Shown here: in pieces, positions 6,382 through 13,599 of the stretch
Layout of the letters: each line of letters starts with the position of its first letter
Numbering within the stretch: the stretch's first letter is position 1
Assembly: GCA_964519995.1 (NCBI GenBank)
Contig: CAZFLY010000052.1
Location: forward strand, 1 to 20,414
DNA: 20,414 nt
Direction: 5' to 3'
Source of the DNA: CAZFLY01 sp964519995
Lineage (GTDB): Bacteria > Planctomycetota > Phycisphaerae > Sedimentisphaerales > Anaerobacaceae
The notes under the pieces: model-generated
Databases searched by the model: none
What the model was told of the DNA's origin: nothing
Seen by the model: only the letters and a program-made list of their open reading frames with translations
Made by a program: the position numbers and the translations under genes

Positions 6382-8478
6382 TCAGAATTGAGGATTTCCT
6401 ATGTATCCCGCTTCGATGCAGAACTGGATGATGTCACGAGCTAAAGGCGCTGCGTCACGTGAACCATGCTGGCCGCCCTCAACGACGACTGCGATTGCAA
6501 TACTTCGTTCGGTACTATCTCGGGCAAATCCGCCAAACCAGGCATTGTCAGGTTCCTCCGTTGAGCCTGTCTTGCCGTAGACTATTATGCCTTGTTCGGA
6601 AAGACCACTATTGGCAAATTCATTGTATGCTGTACCGCCAGGCTCACTAACAACAGCTCTCATGCCATCATAGACAATAGCCAAAGTCTCCTCAGAGATA
6701 CCGAGGGAGATGTCATCGGAGTTTTGAGTTTTAAGTTTTAAGTTCTTAGTTTGAGATTGCTTCGCTTCGCTCGCAATGACGGAAGAGAAGAAGAGGCGCG
6801 GCGGTTTGAGGATTCCACGTCGTGCGATAGCTGCCATGGCATTTGCTACCTGCAGTGGTGTAGCGCGCAGGTTGCCTTGGCCTATGCCGAACAATCTTCT
6901 TTCGACTTCACTAAGCGGGGGTATTTGTTCGAAAGATGATATTATTTTCGTTCCTGACACGAGAATAGTTGATATTTGGCCGGGTGCCTGCCTTAGATCT
7001 CGTGCCCCGTGCCCCGTGGCCCGTAACTCGAGTGACGAAACGCGGCCATAGCCGAATTTGAACAGCCACTGCTGTAAAATTACAGGCTCAATTCTGTCAG
7101 CAAGTCGCGAAAAGTAGATATTGCAACTACCCCTTATGGCATTGCGCGCATTGTTTGGCCATGTGTTGTGACCCGTTCTATGTTGGTTGTAAATCCAGCA
7201 GCTTGGCCAGCCGGCAGGTGCGCTTTCGGCTGGACAGCCGATGATCTCGTCCGGTGTTATTTGGTTGGATTCCAGTCCTGCTATGAGGATTAGTGGCTTC
7301 ACGACCGAGCCGGGTGGGTAATGCTTATTTATGGCTCGATTTATCAAAGGTTTGTTAGGATCGCCTGCAAATTTACTATACTCGTACCGGGCGCGATTCA
7401 AATCGAAAGCAGGTAATGAAATCAGGGCAAGAATATCACCTGTCGCGACGTCGATTACGACCGCTGCTGTAGGTGATTTGAAGTTGGGATTCAACCATTC
7501 GTCGCAGAGATATTCTTCGATTCTCTTCTGAAGTTCGATATCCAATGTGAGCTGGACGTCTTTGCCAAACTGCGTTTCGGTTTGTCCTATTAATTGACGG
7601 TCTATGTCGTAGATCAGTTCACCACGCCTGCCGCGAAGAATGGCTTCGCAGATATATTCAACGCCGTCTTCCCTCCCACACACTTCACCATCGAGGTAGC
7701 TTGCCAGCCTGTCGTTCTCGAAAAGCCTCTTGTCTTGTTCTTGTGTAGCCGGTCCTACCCAGCCAATCGTTTGGGCAGCCACTGAACCGTATGGATAGAA
7801 TCTGTGTCCCATAGGCAGAATTTCAATTCCCTCAACGTCCATGAATTCGAGCTGAGCCGTAAAGATGTCGTCATCAGTTTTAAGCTCGAATAAGGGATAG
7901 CTTTTATACATCTCTGCAATATCAACTTTAGCTATCAGCCGGATCCGGTCGTTTGGGTCCGGGACGGCCTCTTCGAGATCACGGTCGGGATAATTCCTTT
8001 TCCAGGCAAGATATTCGCGCAGGTTCCATATATTATCGTTTATTTCCTTGATCCTTGTTTCAATGTAGTCTTGGCTGAGGCCGAAACGCGTGCACTTTTC
8101 CATGACCTGCCGCAGGCACTCCAGTTTAGCCTGGAGTTTCTCTTGCAGGTGGTTTGAATTTGCTTTTGAATTGTCATTATCTGTGGCTGCCAATAGCAAT
8201 GCTTGTTGGACGCGCTGATCTAAAAAAGAGCTGAGTCTATAGTCTATATACAGGTGAAATCTTGGTTCATCGACGGCTAAAATTCTACCGGTTCGGTCCA
8301 GTATTTTGCCTCTGATGGTCTTGAGCTGCTGATACAGGCCTCTTTGGCGTTTTAGTTCGGCGATATCGTCCTGAACTCGCGAATTTGGAAGTAACTGCAT
8401 TTGAAACAGACGAAGAACACAGATGAGTAAAAATAATGCACTTACGATTACGAAGATTTTGGCTCGCTTGTCGTACAT
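6382..8478 (-). CDS. mrdA: Elongation-specific transpeptidase PBP2 (MrdA)
   Basis: PBP2 cross-links lateral-wall peptidoglycan in the rod complex with MreBCD and RodA. Numbered from ATG 8478 it has 698 residues, somewhat longer than usual. There is a membrane segment about 9-25, then RGKILDRTGRILA about 56-68. An extra charged helical insert follows about 90-165. The catalytic motifs are S391-V-V-K394, S451-C-N453 and K636-T-G-S639. A GTG at 8508 in the same frame would add ten residues but has only a weak AAGG, so I prefer the ATG. Two stretches look repeat-derived. VIASEAKQS at 567-575 and the Lys/Asn-rich run after it form an in-frame insertion before the KTGS motif. ELRATGHGARDLRQAPG about 484-500 replaces the usual LPGE region. 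mrdA is last in the mreBCD operon and lacks a following rodA. Confidence 0.94.
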   Translation of the reverse strand: MYDKRAKIFVIVSALFLLICVLRLFQMQLLPNSRVQDDIAELKRQRGLYQQLKTIRGKILDRTGRILAVDEPRFHLYIDYRLSSFLDQRVQQALLLAATDNDNSKANSNHLQEKLQAKLECLRQVMEKCTRFGLSQDYIETRIKEINDNIWNLREYLAWKRNYPDRDLEEAVPDPNDRIRLIAKVDIAEMYKSYPLFELKTDDDIFTAQLEFMDVEGIEILPMGHRFYPYGSVAAQTIGWVGPATQEQDKRLFENDRLASYLDGEVCGREDGVEYICEAILRGRRGELIYDIDRQLIGQTETQFGKDVQLTLDIELQKRIEEYLCDEWLNPNFKSPTAAVVIDVATGDILALISLPAFDLNRARYEYSKFAGDPNKPLINRAINKHYPPGSVVKPLILIAGLESNQITPDEIIGCPAESAPAGWPSCWIYNQHRTGHNTWPNNARNAIRGSCNIYFSRLADRIEPVILQQWLFKFGYGRVSSLELRATGHGARDLRQAPGQISTILVSGTKIISSFEQIPPLSEVERRLFGIGQGNLRATPLQVANAMAAIARRGILKPPRLFFSSVIASEAKQSQTKNLKLKTQNSDDISLGISEETLAIVYDGMRAVVSEPGGTAYNEFANSGLSEQGIIVYGKTGSTEEPDNAWFGGFARDSTERSIAIAVVVEGGQHGSRDAAPLARDIIQFCIEAGYIGNPQF
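6721..6781 (-). repeat. Dispersed repeat inserted in frame within mrdA
   Basis: Read on the minus strand, this segment is the palindrome-like GTCATTGCGAGCGAAGCGAAG (6761-6781; identical words GAGCGAAGC, GCGAAGC) followed by an AT-rich tail made of AACTTAAAACTTAAAACTC-type units. Its translation gives the VIASEAKQS peptide, which I know as a common product of this repeat when it lands in genes of many environmental genomes. Reading frame and stop-free passage are preserved in PBP2. Confidence 0.75.
6993..7030 (-). repeat. GC-rich tandem repeat in mrdA
   Basis: On the minus strand GGGCCACGGGGCACGGGG (about 7005-7022) is built of tandem CACGGGG units followed by CACGAGATC. It encodes the TGHGARD stretch in the transpeptidase domain of PBP2. 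The unit structure is visible directly. That it is a dispersed element is inferred. Confidence 0.4.
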
Positions 8479-8538
8479 TGTAAAATCAGAATTTAGAAAT
8501 ACGGACACCTTAACTGATTGTAACTGAGCAGTTCTCTG

Positions 8539-9036
8539 TTAAAACCTGCGAGTTTTACGCCCTTTTATACGCATCCACCAGGCTACTGGCAAGAAGAGAA
8601 ATGGTCCGACAATGGCCGAGTAAAGCGGTTTGAAAAATAGCTCTGTATAGGTATTGGCCGCGGTTGGTTCGGCCTTCAGGAAGGTTAGAATAAATGCCAA
8701 GATAGCAGTTAGAAATCCAATAATAAAGATGGCAACTACTTGGTGAGATGTCTTTCTGATTGCCATGACACGATGCAGGTCCGCCAGAAGTGTGCCAAGC
8801 AGACCGAAGCTGATTGTCTGCGGACCCATTGTCGGACCGATGAGGTCTGCGGCGAAACCTAATGAAAAAGAGGCTATGACTACCTCTATGGGATCGTAAT
8901 TTATGGCAAAAAACACAAGAAGGATTAACAGTAAATCTGGTCTTATATTTGCGGTCGTAACGGTTATTATGTCAACAAGGCTGATTTGTAGTATGGTGGC
9001 AATAAGAACAAGCACTACGAACCGTGGCCAACGCAT
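8539..9036 (-). CDS. mreD: Rod-shape determining membrane protein MreD
   Basis: MreD is the polytopic inner-membrane member of the MreBCD rod complex. The product has 165 residues, normal for MreD, and about four to five membrane segments: VVLVLIATILQISLVDII at the N-terminus, LLLILLVFFAI about 35-45, a middle pair with FSLGFAADLI about 57-66, VAIFIIGFLTAILAFILTFL about 100-119, and IVGPFLFLPVAWWM near the end. The family-like signature is RPDLLLILLVFFAI followed by GFAADLI. The start ATG 9034-9036 has only a weak GAGAA upstream. It follows mreC by 96 bases and precedes mrdA by about 60 bases, the canonical order. Confidence 0.9.
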   Translation of the reverse strand: MRWPRFVVLVLIATILQISLVDIITVTTANIRPDLLLILLVFFAINYDPIEVVIASFSLGFAADLIGPTMGPQTISFGLLGTLLADLHRVMAIRKTSHQVVAIFIIGFLTAILAFILTFLKAEPTAANTYTELFFKPLYSAIVGPFLFLPVAWWMRIKGRKTRRF

Positions 9037-9132
9037 TAATGTTTTCTCAGTTCAAAAACTTAAAAAAAGCACTGCATTGAAAGTTCACAATCATTCTCTG
9101 TATAACCAGTCCCGTTAGTTCTTGGATCTGTT

Positions 9133-9933
9133 TTATTTCCTCAATTCTGCTGGGGGATTTGTCACAATCACCGCAACATCTCTCAGTTGTTCCAGATTCG
9201 TGGCCGGCTCAACCGTTATGTCCCAAAGTGTTGGATTTTCCTTATCTCTTTTGCATTCGGCCACTCTTCCCACTATCATCGGCACATCCAAGAAGCCGGG
9301 TTTCTTGCAGGCATAGATAACCTGATTCTTCTGAACATTGTGCTTTACCTGAACCTGTAGTATCCGGCTGGTATTGTTGCCTGTACCCTGCATCAGTCTT
9401 TCAATGTTCAGTTTTTCTATCTTGACTGGTATTTTGCATGTCGGATCTGTAATAAGCTTGACCTTAGCTCTATAATCCGAGACCTCCGATATTATTCCGA
9501 TGATACCATTGTCACTTATAACGAACTGTCCCTCGGTTAGGCCATCGTTTCTGCCGCGATTGATAATAAACTCCTCTGTAGAAGACGTAATGATATCAGC
9601 GATTACAAGATATACACCTTTAAGGCCAAGTCTGCTCCGCAATCCTGACAGCTTTCGGATTTTCTCATGTTCTTGACGTAGCTGCTCGTTGATATTGGCC
9701 AGATGATTCTGTAGCTTGTCATGTTCTCTTCGGCTGACGACCTCCGTACGCGATGGTGTGCGCATGGCAAGTGAAATGCCTCTGCCGATTCGTAGCGGCC
9801 GGCTGAAAATGTGTGCGAAGGTGAGCTGTAATCTACCTGTCAGGCTTTTAGGGGCAAACAAGAGGATGAACCCACCCAACATGAGCCAGGTGAATAGTAT
9901 TCGTCTGGAGACTCTAATACGCTTCCGTGTCAT
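9133..9933 (-). CDS. mreC: Rod-shape determining protein MreC
   Basis: MreC is a bitopic periplasmic scaffold that links MreB filaments to PBP2. It has 266 residues. A cytoplasmic basic start (MTRKRIRVSRR) leads to a membrane segment about 12-28. A coiled coil about 70-95 (REHDKLQNHLANINEQLRQE) follows. The paired beta-barrel region runs from about 105 to the end and includes VIADIITSSTEEFIINRGRNDG, GIIGIISEVSDYRAKVKLITD and GRVAECKRDKENP. Overall length and order match the family. The start is ATG 9931-9933 with no strong Shine-Dalgarno, and the 86-base gap to mreB contains an ACGCAATACG inverted repeat. Confidence 0.93.
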   Translation of the reverse strand: MTRKRIRVSRRILFTWLMLGGFILLFAPKSLTGRLQLTFAHIFSRPLRIGRGISLAMRTPSRTEVVSRREHDKLQNHLANINEQLRQEHEKIRKLSGLRSRLGLKGVYLVIADIITSSTEEFIINRGRNDGLTEGQFVISDNGIIGIISEVSDYRAKVKLITDPTCKIPVKIEKLNIERLMQGTGNNTSRILQVQVKHNVQKNQVIYACKKPGFLDVPMIVGRVAECKRDKENPTLWDITVEPATNLEQLRDVAVIVTNPPAELRK

Positions 9934-9936
9934 AAT

Positions 9937-9993
9937 CGTATTGCGTATATGGTATTGCGAATTGCGTTAGTTATTAGTCTGTTACGCAATACG
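9937..9993. repeat. Inverted repeat between mreB and mreC
   Basis: CGTATTGCGT (9937-9946) and ACGCAATACG (9984-9993) are perfect 10-base inverted copies, with a further GGTATTGCGAATTGCG inside. The same words occur upstream of the LysM gene and at the ftsI stop. In mRNA it could form a hairpin that sets relative mreB and mreC levels. Confidence 0.55.
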
Positions 9994-10019
9994 CATCACG
10001 AGCGACGCCCGACGAATCA

Positions 10020-11072
10020 TTACCATCCGCGCTCGTTGTGGTCCATTGTGTCCTTCCACAGCTCCAGGTTTTCCAAATAGACGCTGGTGCCGCGAGCTAC
10101 ACAACTTAGGGGGTCCTCAACTCGCTGCACTTTCAAGCCAGTTGCGTTAGCTAAGACAGTATCCATTCCGCGCAATAGCGATCCACCACCACAGATGTAT
10201 ATGCCGTTATCGATCAAATCCGCAGCCAGTTCAGGCTCGGCTTTTTCTAAAGTAGCTGTGACTGCGTCAATAATCGCGGCGATGGGGTCACGCAAAGCCT
10301 CACGAATCTCCTCACTTGTTATGACGATTTTTCTTGGAAGACCCGAAATGGTATCTCTGCCCGCAACTTCCATTGTTAATTCCTCTTCCATTGGTGCAGC
10401 AGAACCAATTTGTATCTTAACCTTTTCGGCTCGTGCCTCGCCGATAAGCAGGTTATACGTTTTCTTGAGGTGGTTAATGATACCCTCGTCCATATCGTCC
10501 CCGCCGATACGAATGGATTCGGAAGTGGCGATATCAGCCAGACTCATTATGGCCACTTCTGTGGTTCCGCCGCCAATATCGACAATCATTGAGGCCGTGG
10601 GGTCTGTGATTGGCAATCCCGCACCTATACCGGCAGCCATTGGCTCATCTACCAGGTATACTTTGCGGGCTCCAGCACGTTCGGCGCTATCTATGACAGC
10701 TCGTCGTTCAACTGCTGTTATGCCGCTCGGAACGGCAATGACCACCCGAGGTCTAACCAAACCGCCTCTACCATGTACTTTCCTGATGAAATAGCCCAGC
10801 ATGGCCTCGGTGACTTCGAAGTCACTGATCACGCCGTCTTTCAAAGGTCTTATTGCTGTGATTGAGCCTGGCGTTTTGCCAAGCATTTCGCGGGCGATTA
10901 AGCCGACAGCCTCGCCGTCATTGAGAACAAGATTGGTTCCTTTGCGGACCGCAACTACGGAAGGTTCATTGAGGACAATACCTTTGTCGCGGACACAAAC
11001 CAAGGTAGTGCAGGTACCGAGGTCGATACCCATATCCATACTGAACCAACCCAAGATTGTGTCCAGTAGCAC
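10020..11072 (-). CDS. mreB: Actin-like rod-shape protein MreB
   Basis: MreB polymerises on the inner membrane with ATP and steers lateral wall synthesis. The 350-residue product has the actin-fold motifs in order. A short amphipathic N-terminus (LLDTILGWFS) precedes the phosphate-1 loop GIDLGTCTTLV (about 15-25). VIDSAERAGARKVYLVDEPMAAGIG is about 125-149. Phosphate-2 is IVDIGGGTTEVAI (about 164-176). IRIGGDDMDE follows, and the adenosine motif is ICGGGSLLRGMD about 294-305. The start is a GTG (11070-11072) with an AAGGAG Shine-Dalgarno six bases upstream, better than the internal ATGs. A hairpin sits just upstream of that site. mreC, mreD and mrdA follow in the conventional order. Confidence 0.97.
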   Translation of the reverse strand: MLLDTILGWFSMDMGIDLGTCTTLVCVRDKGIVLNEPSVVAVRKGTNLVLNDGEAVGLIAREMLGKTPGSITAIRPLKDGVISDFEVTEAMLGYFIRKVHGRGGLVRPRVVIAVPSGITAVERRAVIDSAERAGARKVYLVDEPMAAGIGAGLPITDPTASMIVDIGGGTTEVAIMSLADIATSESIRIGGDDMDEGIINHLKKTYNLLIGEARAEKVKIQIGSAAPMEEELTMEVAGRDTISGLPRKIVITSEEIREALRDPIAAIIDAVTATLEKAEPELAADLIDNGIYICGGGSLLRGMDTVLANATGLKVQRVEDPLSCVARGTSVYLENLELWKDTMDHNERGW

Positions 11073-11100
11073 TTTCGACTCCTTTCTCCAGTTCCCAAGA

Positions 11101-11124
11101 TGAGATTGTCTGAGGGCAATCTCA
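11101..11124 (-). promoter_or_regulatory. Leader hairpin immediately upstream of the mreB ribosome binding site
   Basis: TGAGATTG (11101-11108) and CAATCTCA (11117-11124) form a perfect 8-base stem with an 8-base loop, ending about 17 bases upstream of the AAGGAG at 11079-11084. There is no T-run, so it is more likely an mRNA stability or processing element than a terminator. Confidence 0.4.
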
Positions 11125-11178
11125 ATTGTATTGGGTATTTTTTATATGATAGAGCAGTTACCGCAGATATTCAAGCGG

Positions 11179-11337
11179 CTATGGCACCTTAAAGATTGTA
11201 CCATACTGGGAGTAGCATTGGTAGGCTACGAATGCCGCCGTAGCAAGAACTACGCAGAATGCTATACCGAGGATGACCGTGTAGATATTGTCGGGAACGA
11301 CTACTTTATTGCTACGGGCCTTACCATTAGGGCTCAT
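11179..11337 (-). CDS. Small single-pass membrane protein (52 aa), unrecognised
   Basis: I found this by hand-translating the minus strand. It opens at ATG 11335-11337 with GAGG seven bases upstream and closes with TAG at 11179-11181. The product is a basic, polar start (MSPNGKARSNKVVVPDNIYT), one hydrophobic segment about residues 20-40 (VILGIAFCVVLATAAFVAYQ) and a short tail (CYSQYGTIFKVP). It has no known domain. It lies between the coiled-coil membrane protein (58 bases upstream) and mreB (106 bases downstream), all on one strand. Topology and position make a small partner of the rod complex, or of the coiled-coil protein, the natural guess. That is inference only. Confidence 0.7.
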   Translation of the reverse strand: MSPNGKARSNKVVVPDNIYTVILGIAFCVVLATAAFVAYQCYSQYGTIFKVP

Positions 11338-11395
11338 ATACCAACCTCACATAATCCGAAAGACCCCGAAAAAGACCTCATCGCGTTGTATATTG

Positions 11396-12277
11396 TCATA
11401 AGTTCGTGCTGACGCTATCGCCGACTCTCGGGGGTTGCTGGACGAGCTCTAAGATACCAACTGCTCTGTCAGAGTCAACGTCCAAAATCAAGATATCGCA
11501 AATAAACTTGTCGCCTCGAGTGACGTGGAATTTCATCTCATTCCTGACCCCATCCGCTGTACCTATGGATATTTCTGCCAGAGAATTCTCCAGGTCCACG
11601 GCGGTCACTAAACCTTTTAAGCCAATATCTTTGGTGACAGGCATAGCGGCGGGGGCGGGGCGGGCTATCTCTCTCCTTGGTGTGACGGGCGTGGGCGGAG
11701 CAATAACTCTGCCGTACTGTCGAAGGAGTTGGTCCAATTTCGTCTGCAGTTCGGTTTTTTCTTCAAGCATCTGTTTGTTTCTCTCTTGCAGCGTGGATAT
11801 TATTGCTATTTTTTCAATCAAGGCATCAGTTGTTTCTTTGAGTTCATTGCGCTGCTTGATCTGTTCAGTTCTCACTCCGGACAGCTCTTTCTCAGCGTCC
11901 TCGAATAGCTTTGTTTGCTGTTGAGCGGTTTGGTTGGCTGCCTCTACGAGGCTTGCCATGCTAGACACTTTCTGAAGCAGCATTGCATTTTCTCGTATAA
12001 GCTTGTCAAGTTTTGCCTCTAATTCGCCAACCGTCATAGTGAGCGAGCTGATTTCCCCATTTAATTGCTCTTTCTGCCGGTCCGTCTCCTCGATTTTTTC
12101 TCTTAGTTGCCTTTGAGCGTCTTTTTCATTTTCCTTCGCGGCCCTGAAGTCGTTGTAGAGTGTATCATATTTTTGTTTGTAGTTATCAACGTTAGCAACG
12201 TAGGTTACCACTAAGCCGCAGAGAAAAACCGAAAATACCGTCAAAAGGACTATTAGGGTCTTTGTAAGAGTACTCAA
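11396..12277 (-). CDS. Membrane-anchored coiled-coil protein heading the mre operon
   Basis: I cannot name this gene. The 293-residue product has an N-terminal membrane segment about 6-29 (TKTLIVLLTVFSVFLCGLVV). A long Glu/Lys/Gln-rich coiled coil follows about 33-190. A Pro/Arg linker (VIAPPTPVTPRR) is about 191-212. A C-terminal beta-rich domain (about 217-293) begins GLKGLVTAVDLENSLAEISI and ends VGDSVSTNL. That last domain resembles small barrel modules found in envelope proteins, including MreC-like folds. The start is TTG (12275-12277) with AAGGAG six bases upstream, and no ATG nearby is better. A sigma-70-like promoter and a structured leader precede it, so it probably heads the transcript that includes mreBCD and mrdA. 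A periplasmic scaffold role is inferred. Confidence 0.85.
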   Translation of the reverse strand: MSTLTKTLIVLLTVFSVFLCGLVVTYVANVDNYKQKYDTLYNDFRAAKENEKDAQRQLREKIEETDRQKEQLNGEISSLTMTVGELEAKLDKLIRENAMLLQKVSSMASLVEAANQTAQQQTKLFEDAEKELSGVRTEQIKQRNELKETTDALIEKIAIISTLQERNKQMLEEKTELQTKLDQLLRQYGRVIAPPTPVTPRREIARPAPAAMPVTKDIGLKGLVTAVDLENSLAEISIGTADGVRNEMKFHVTRGDKFICDILILDVDSDRAVGILELVQQPPRVGDSVSTNL

Positions 12278-12340
12278 ACCAAGCTCCTTTCGCTAATCTG
12301 TGCACTTTTTGGCTTCTGCAACACAACCAATGAAAAACTA

Positions 12341-12417
12341 CATGGCTCTATAAGTCCGATAAGCAACTGTGGGGGCGTAATCCCCTCAAGAGTAGCCGGA
12401 TAAGAAGCCGAGCCATG
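12341..12417 (-). ncRNA. Candidate structured 5' leader of the mre operon
   Basis: CATGGCTC (12341-12348) and GAGCCATG (12410-12417) form a perfect 8-base closing stem around about 60 bases. Inside is a second hairpin, GGGG (12372-12375) against CCCC (12382-12385). Two related words on the minus strand, CTTATCCGG and CTTATCGGA, sit in symmetric positions either side of it. The element begins about 15 bases after the predicted transcription start and ends about 60 bases before the TTG start codon. I do not recognise a known riboswitch core in it. Confidence 0.4.
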
Positions 12418-12438
12418 ACATTGGGCGCCAACTATATA

Positions 12439-12467
12439 ATTTTACGCTTGAAGCTTGAAAAGGTCAA
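12439..12467 (-). promoter_or_regulatory. Probable sigma-70 promoter for the mre operon
   Basis: On the minus strand TTGACC (complement of 12462-12467) is followed after 17 bases by TAAAAT (complement of 12439-12444). Transcription would start near 12432, leaving a leader of about 155 bases before the coiled-coil gene. This is the best consensus match in the 271-base gap. Confidence 0.6.
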
Positions 12468-12548
12468 GTTATTTTTCCCAAATAGCCTAAATAGAATACA
12501 CCCCAAAACGTGTGATATGACACCGAATGACCGTGGATTCCAAATAGC

Positions 12549-13595
12549 TTATTTGTTCTTGGCACACTGAAAAATGGCCTTGGCTGCAGCGATGCGCACA
12601 AATTTTGACTCATCTTCTAATAGTTTTGGCAGATGCCCTGTTAGTTTATCTGTGCCGATTTCACTTATAGCCAACGCTGTCAGAACCTTTATACGCTCTT
12701 GACCCTGAGGGTCGATGCCTGGGATTAAATTCGTCTTAAAGACTTCTTGTACCACTTCCTCGCCGGTACTGTCTCCAAGTTTGCCGAGCTGTTCGGCAGC
12801 GGCCAGGCGTACCTCCGGTACACTGTCATCCAGCATCGTTATCAGGGCGTTTTTAGCCTGCTCAGTCCCCAATGCTCCCATAGTCCTTACGCCCATCACT
12901 CTTTCATCGGCATAGACTTTTATCAACATTGCCCAGGCTCGTTCTAGTATCTGCTCATTGCCAAGCATGGCTATAGACTCTGTGGCGTTGAATACTACCT
13001 TGTCGTCTGAATTCTTATGCCGCATTGCCCACCAGAGAAACTGTAGTGCCCCTTTGTCGCCGCTTTTACCCAACAGAAAAGCTGCATTTGCTCTAACGGT
13101 TTGGTCGTCGCTTGCTATCGCGTTGCGAAAAATATTCAGGTACTCCTTTTGCCCGAGCCTGTACATAGAATAGGCAGCAGCAATTCGAATATTTTCGTTT
13201 TCGTCTTTTAGTAAGCCAATAATCTCGTCTTTTGCGAGAGAATATTTCAAATCCCCGACTGCCAAAATTGCCAAGAATTTGACTGGTACGGCTTGGTCTT
13301 GCAGCAGTTTTTGAACTTTCGGCATTAGTTTGATCTGTTTGGTCGAAGCAATGACCTCGATTGCGTTGGACCTGACCTGTGGATTGACATCAGCTAAGGC
13401 CTGCAGGATGATTTGATTAGCTTTCGGCACGAGGCTTTCAATCGAGCCTGCCTTTGGCTGCCGCGCGCCTGTCTGCAGAGCTTCCTCGCATCCTGGAACA
13501 AGGACTGCTAAGGCAGTGGCAAATACCACGCAGGAACCCAAAATCCTAACAGTTCCATCTGTTTTTATTTTGGTGACATTGCTTGGTTTTCTCAT
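12549..13595 (-). CDS. HEAT-repeat lipoprotein
   Basis: HEAT repeats form curved helical scaffolds for protein binding. The 348-residue product starts with a basic region, a hydrophobic segment about 18-34 and a lipobox-like VPGC with Cys36, so it is probably lipidated and exported. Proline at the position two before the cysteine is unusual. From about residue 58 onward come at least six two-helix repeats with the typical D-x-x-V-R-x-x-A-A pattern, for example DVNPQVRSNAIEVIAS, DENENIRIAAAYSMYRLG, DDQTVRANAAFLLGKSG, DSVPEVRLAAAEQLGKLG and DESKFVRIAAAKAIFQ. No catalytic residues stand out. The ATG has GAGG seven bases upstream, and the start lies four bases after the lnt stop. Lnt would process it, a neat functional pairing. 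The partner is unknown. Confidence 0.88.
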   Translation of the reverse strand: MRKPSNVTKIKTDGTVRILGSCVVFATALAVLVPGCEEALQTGARQPKAGSIESLVPKANQIILQALADVNPQVRSNAIEVIASTKQIKLMPKVQKLLQDQAVPVKFLAILAVGDLKYSLAKDEIIGLLKDENENIRIAAAYSMYRLGQKEYLNIFRNAIASDDQTVRANAAFLLGKSGDKGALQFLWWAMRHKNSDDKVVFNATESIAMLGNEQILERAWAMLIKVYADERVMGVRTMGALGTEQAKNALITMLDDSVPEVRLAAAEQLGKLGDSTGEEVVQEVFKTNLIPGIDPQGQERIKVLTALAISEIGTDKLTGHLPKLLEDESKFVRIAAAKAIFQCAKNK

Positions 13596-13599
13596 TTGG

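Noticed and set aside
6721..6781. Pseudogene call for mrdA because of the inserted repeat
   Set aside because: The frame is open throughout, and all three transpeptidase motifs are intact on both sides of the insertion.
11131..11412. 93-codon plus-strand frame beside mreB
   Set aside because: It lies antisense to the 52-residue membrane gene, has no ribosome binding site and no protein-like domain. The minus-strand frame is better supported.
12341..12417. Known riboswitch such as c-di-GMP, fluoride or THF
   Set aside because: None of the conserved core sequences I know for these classes is present, so it is left as an unassigned structured leader.
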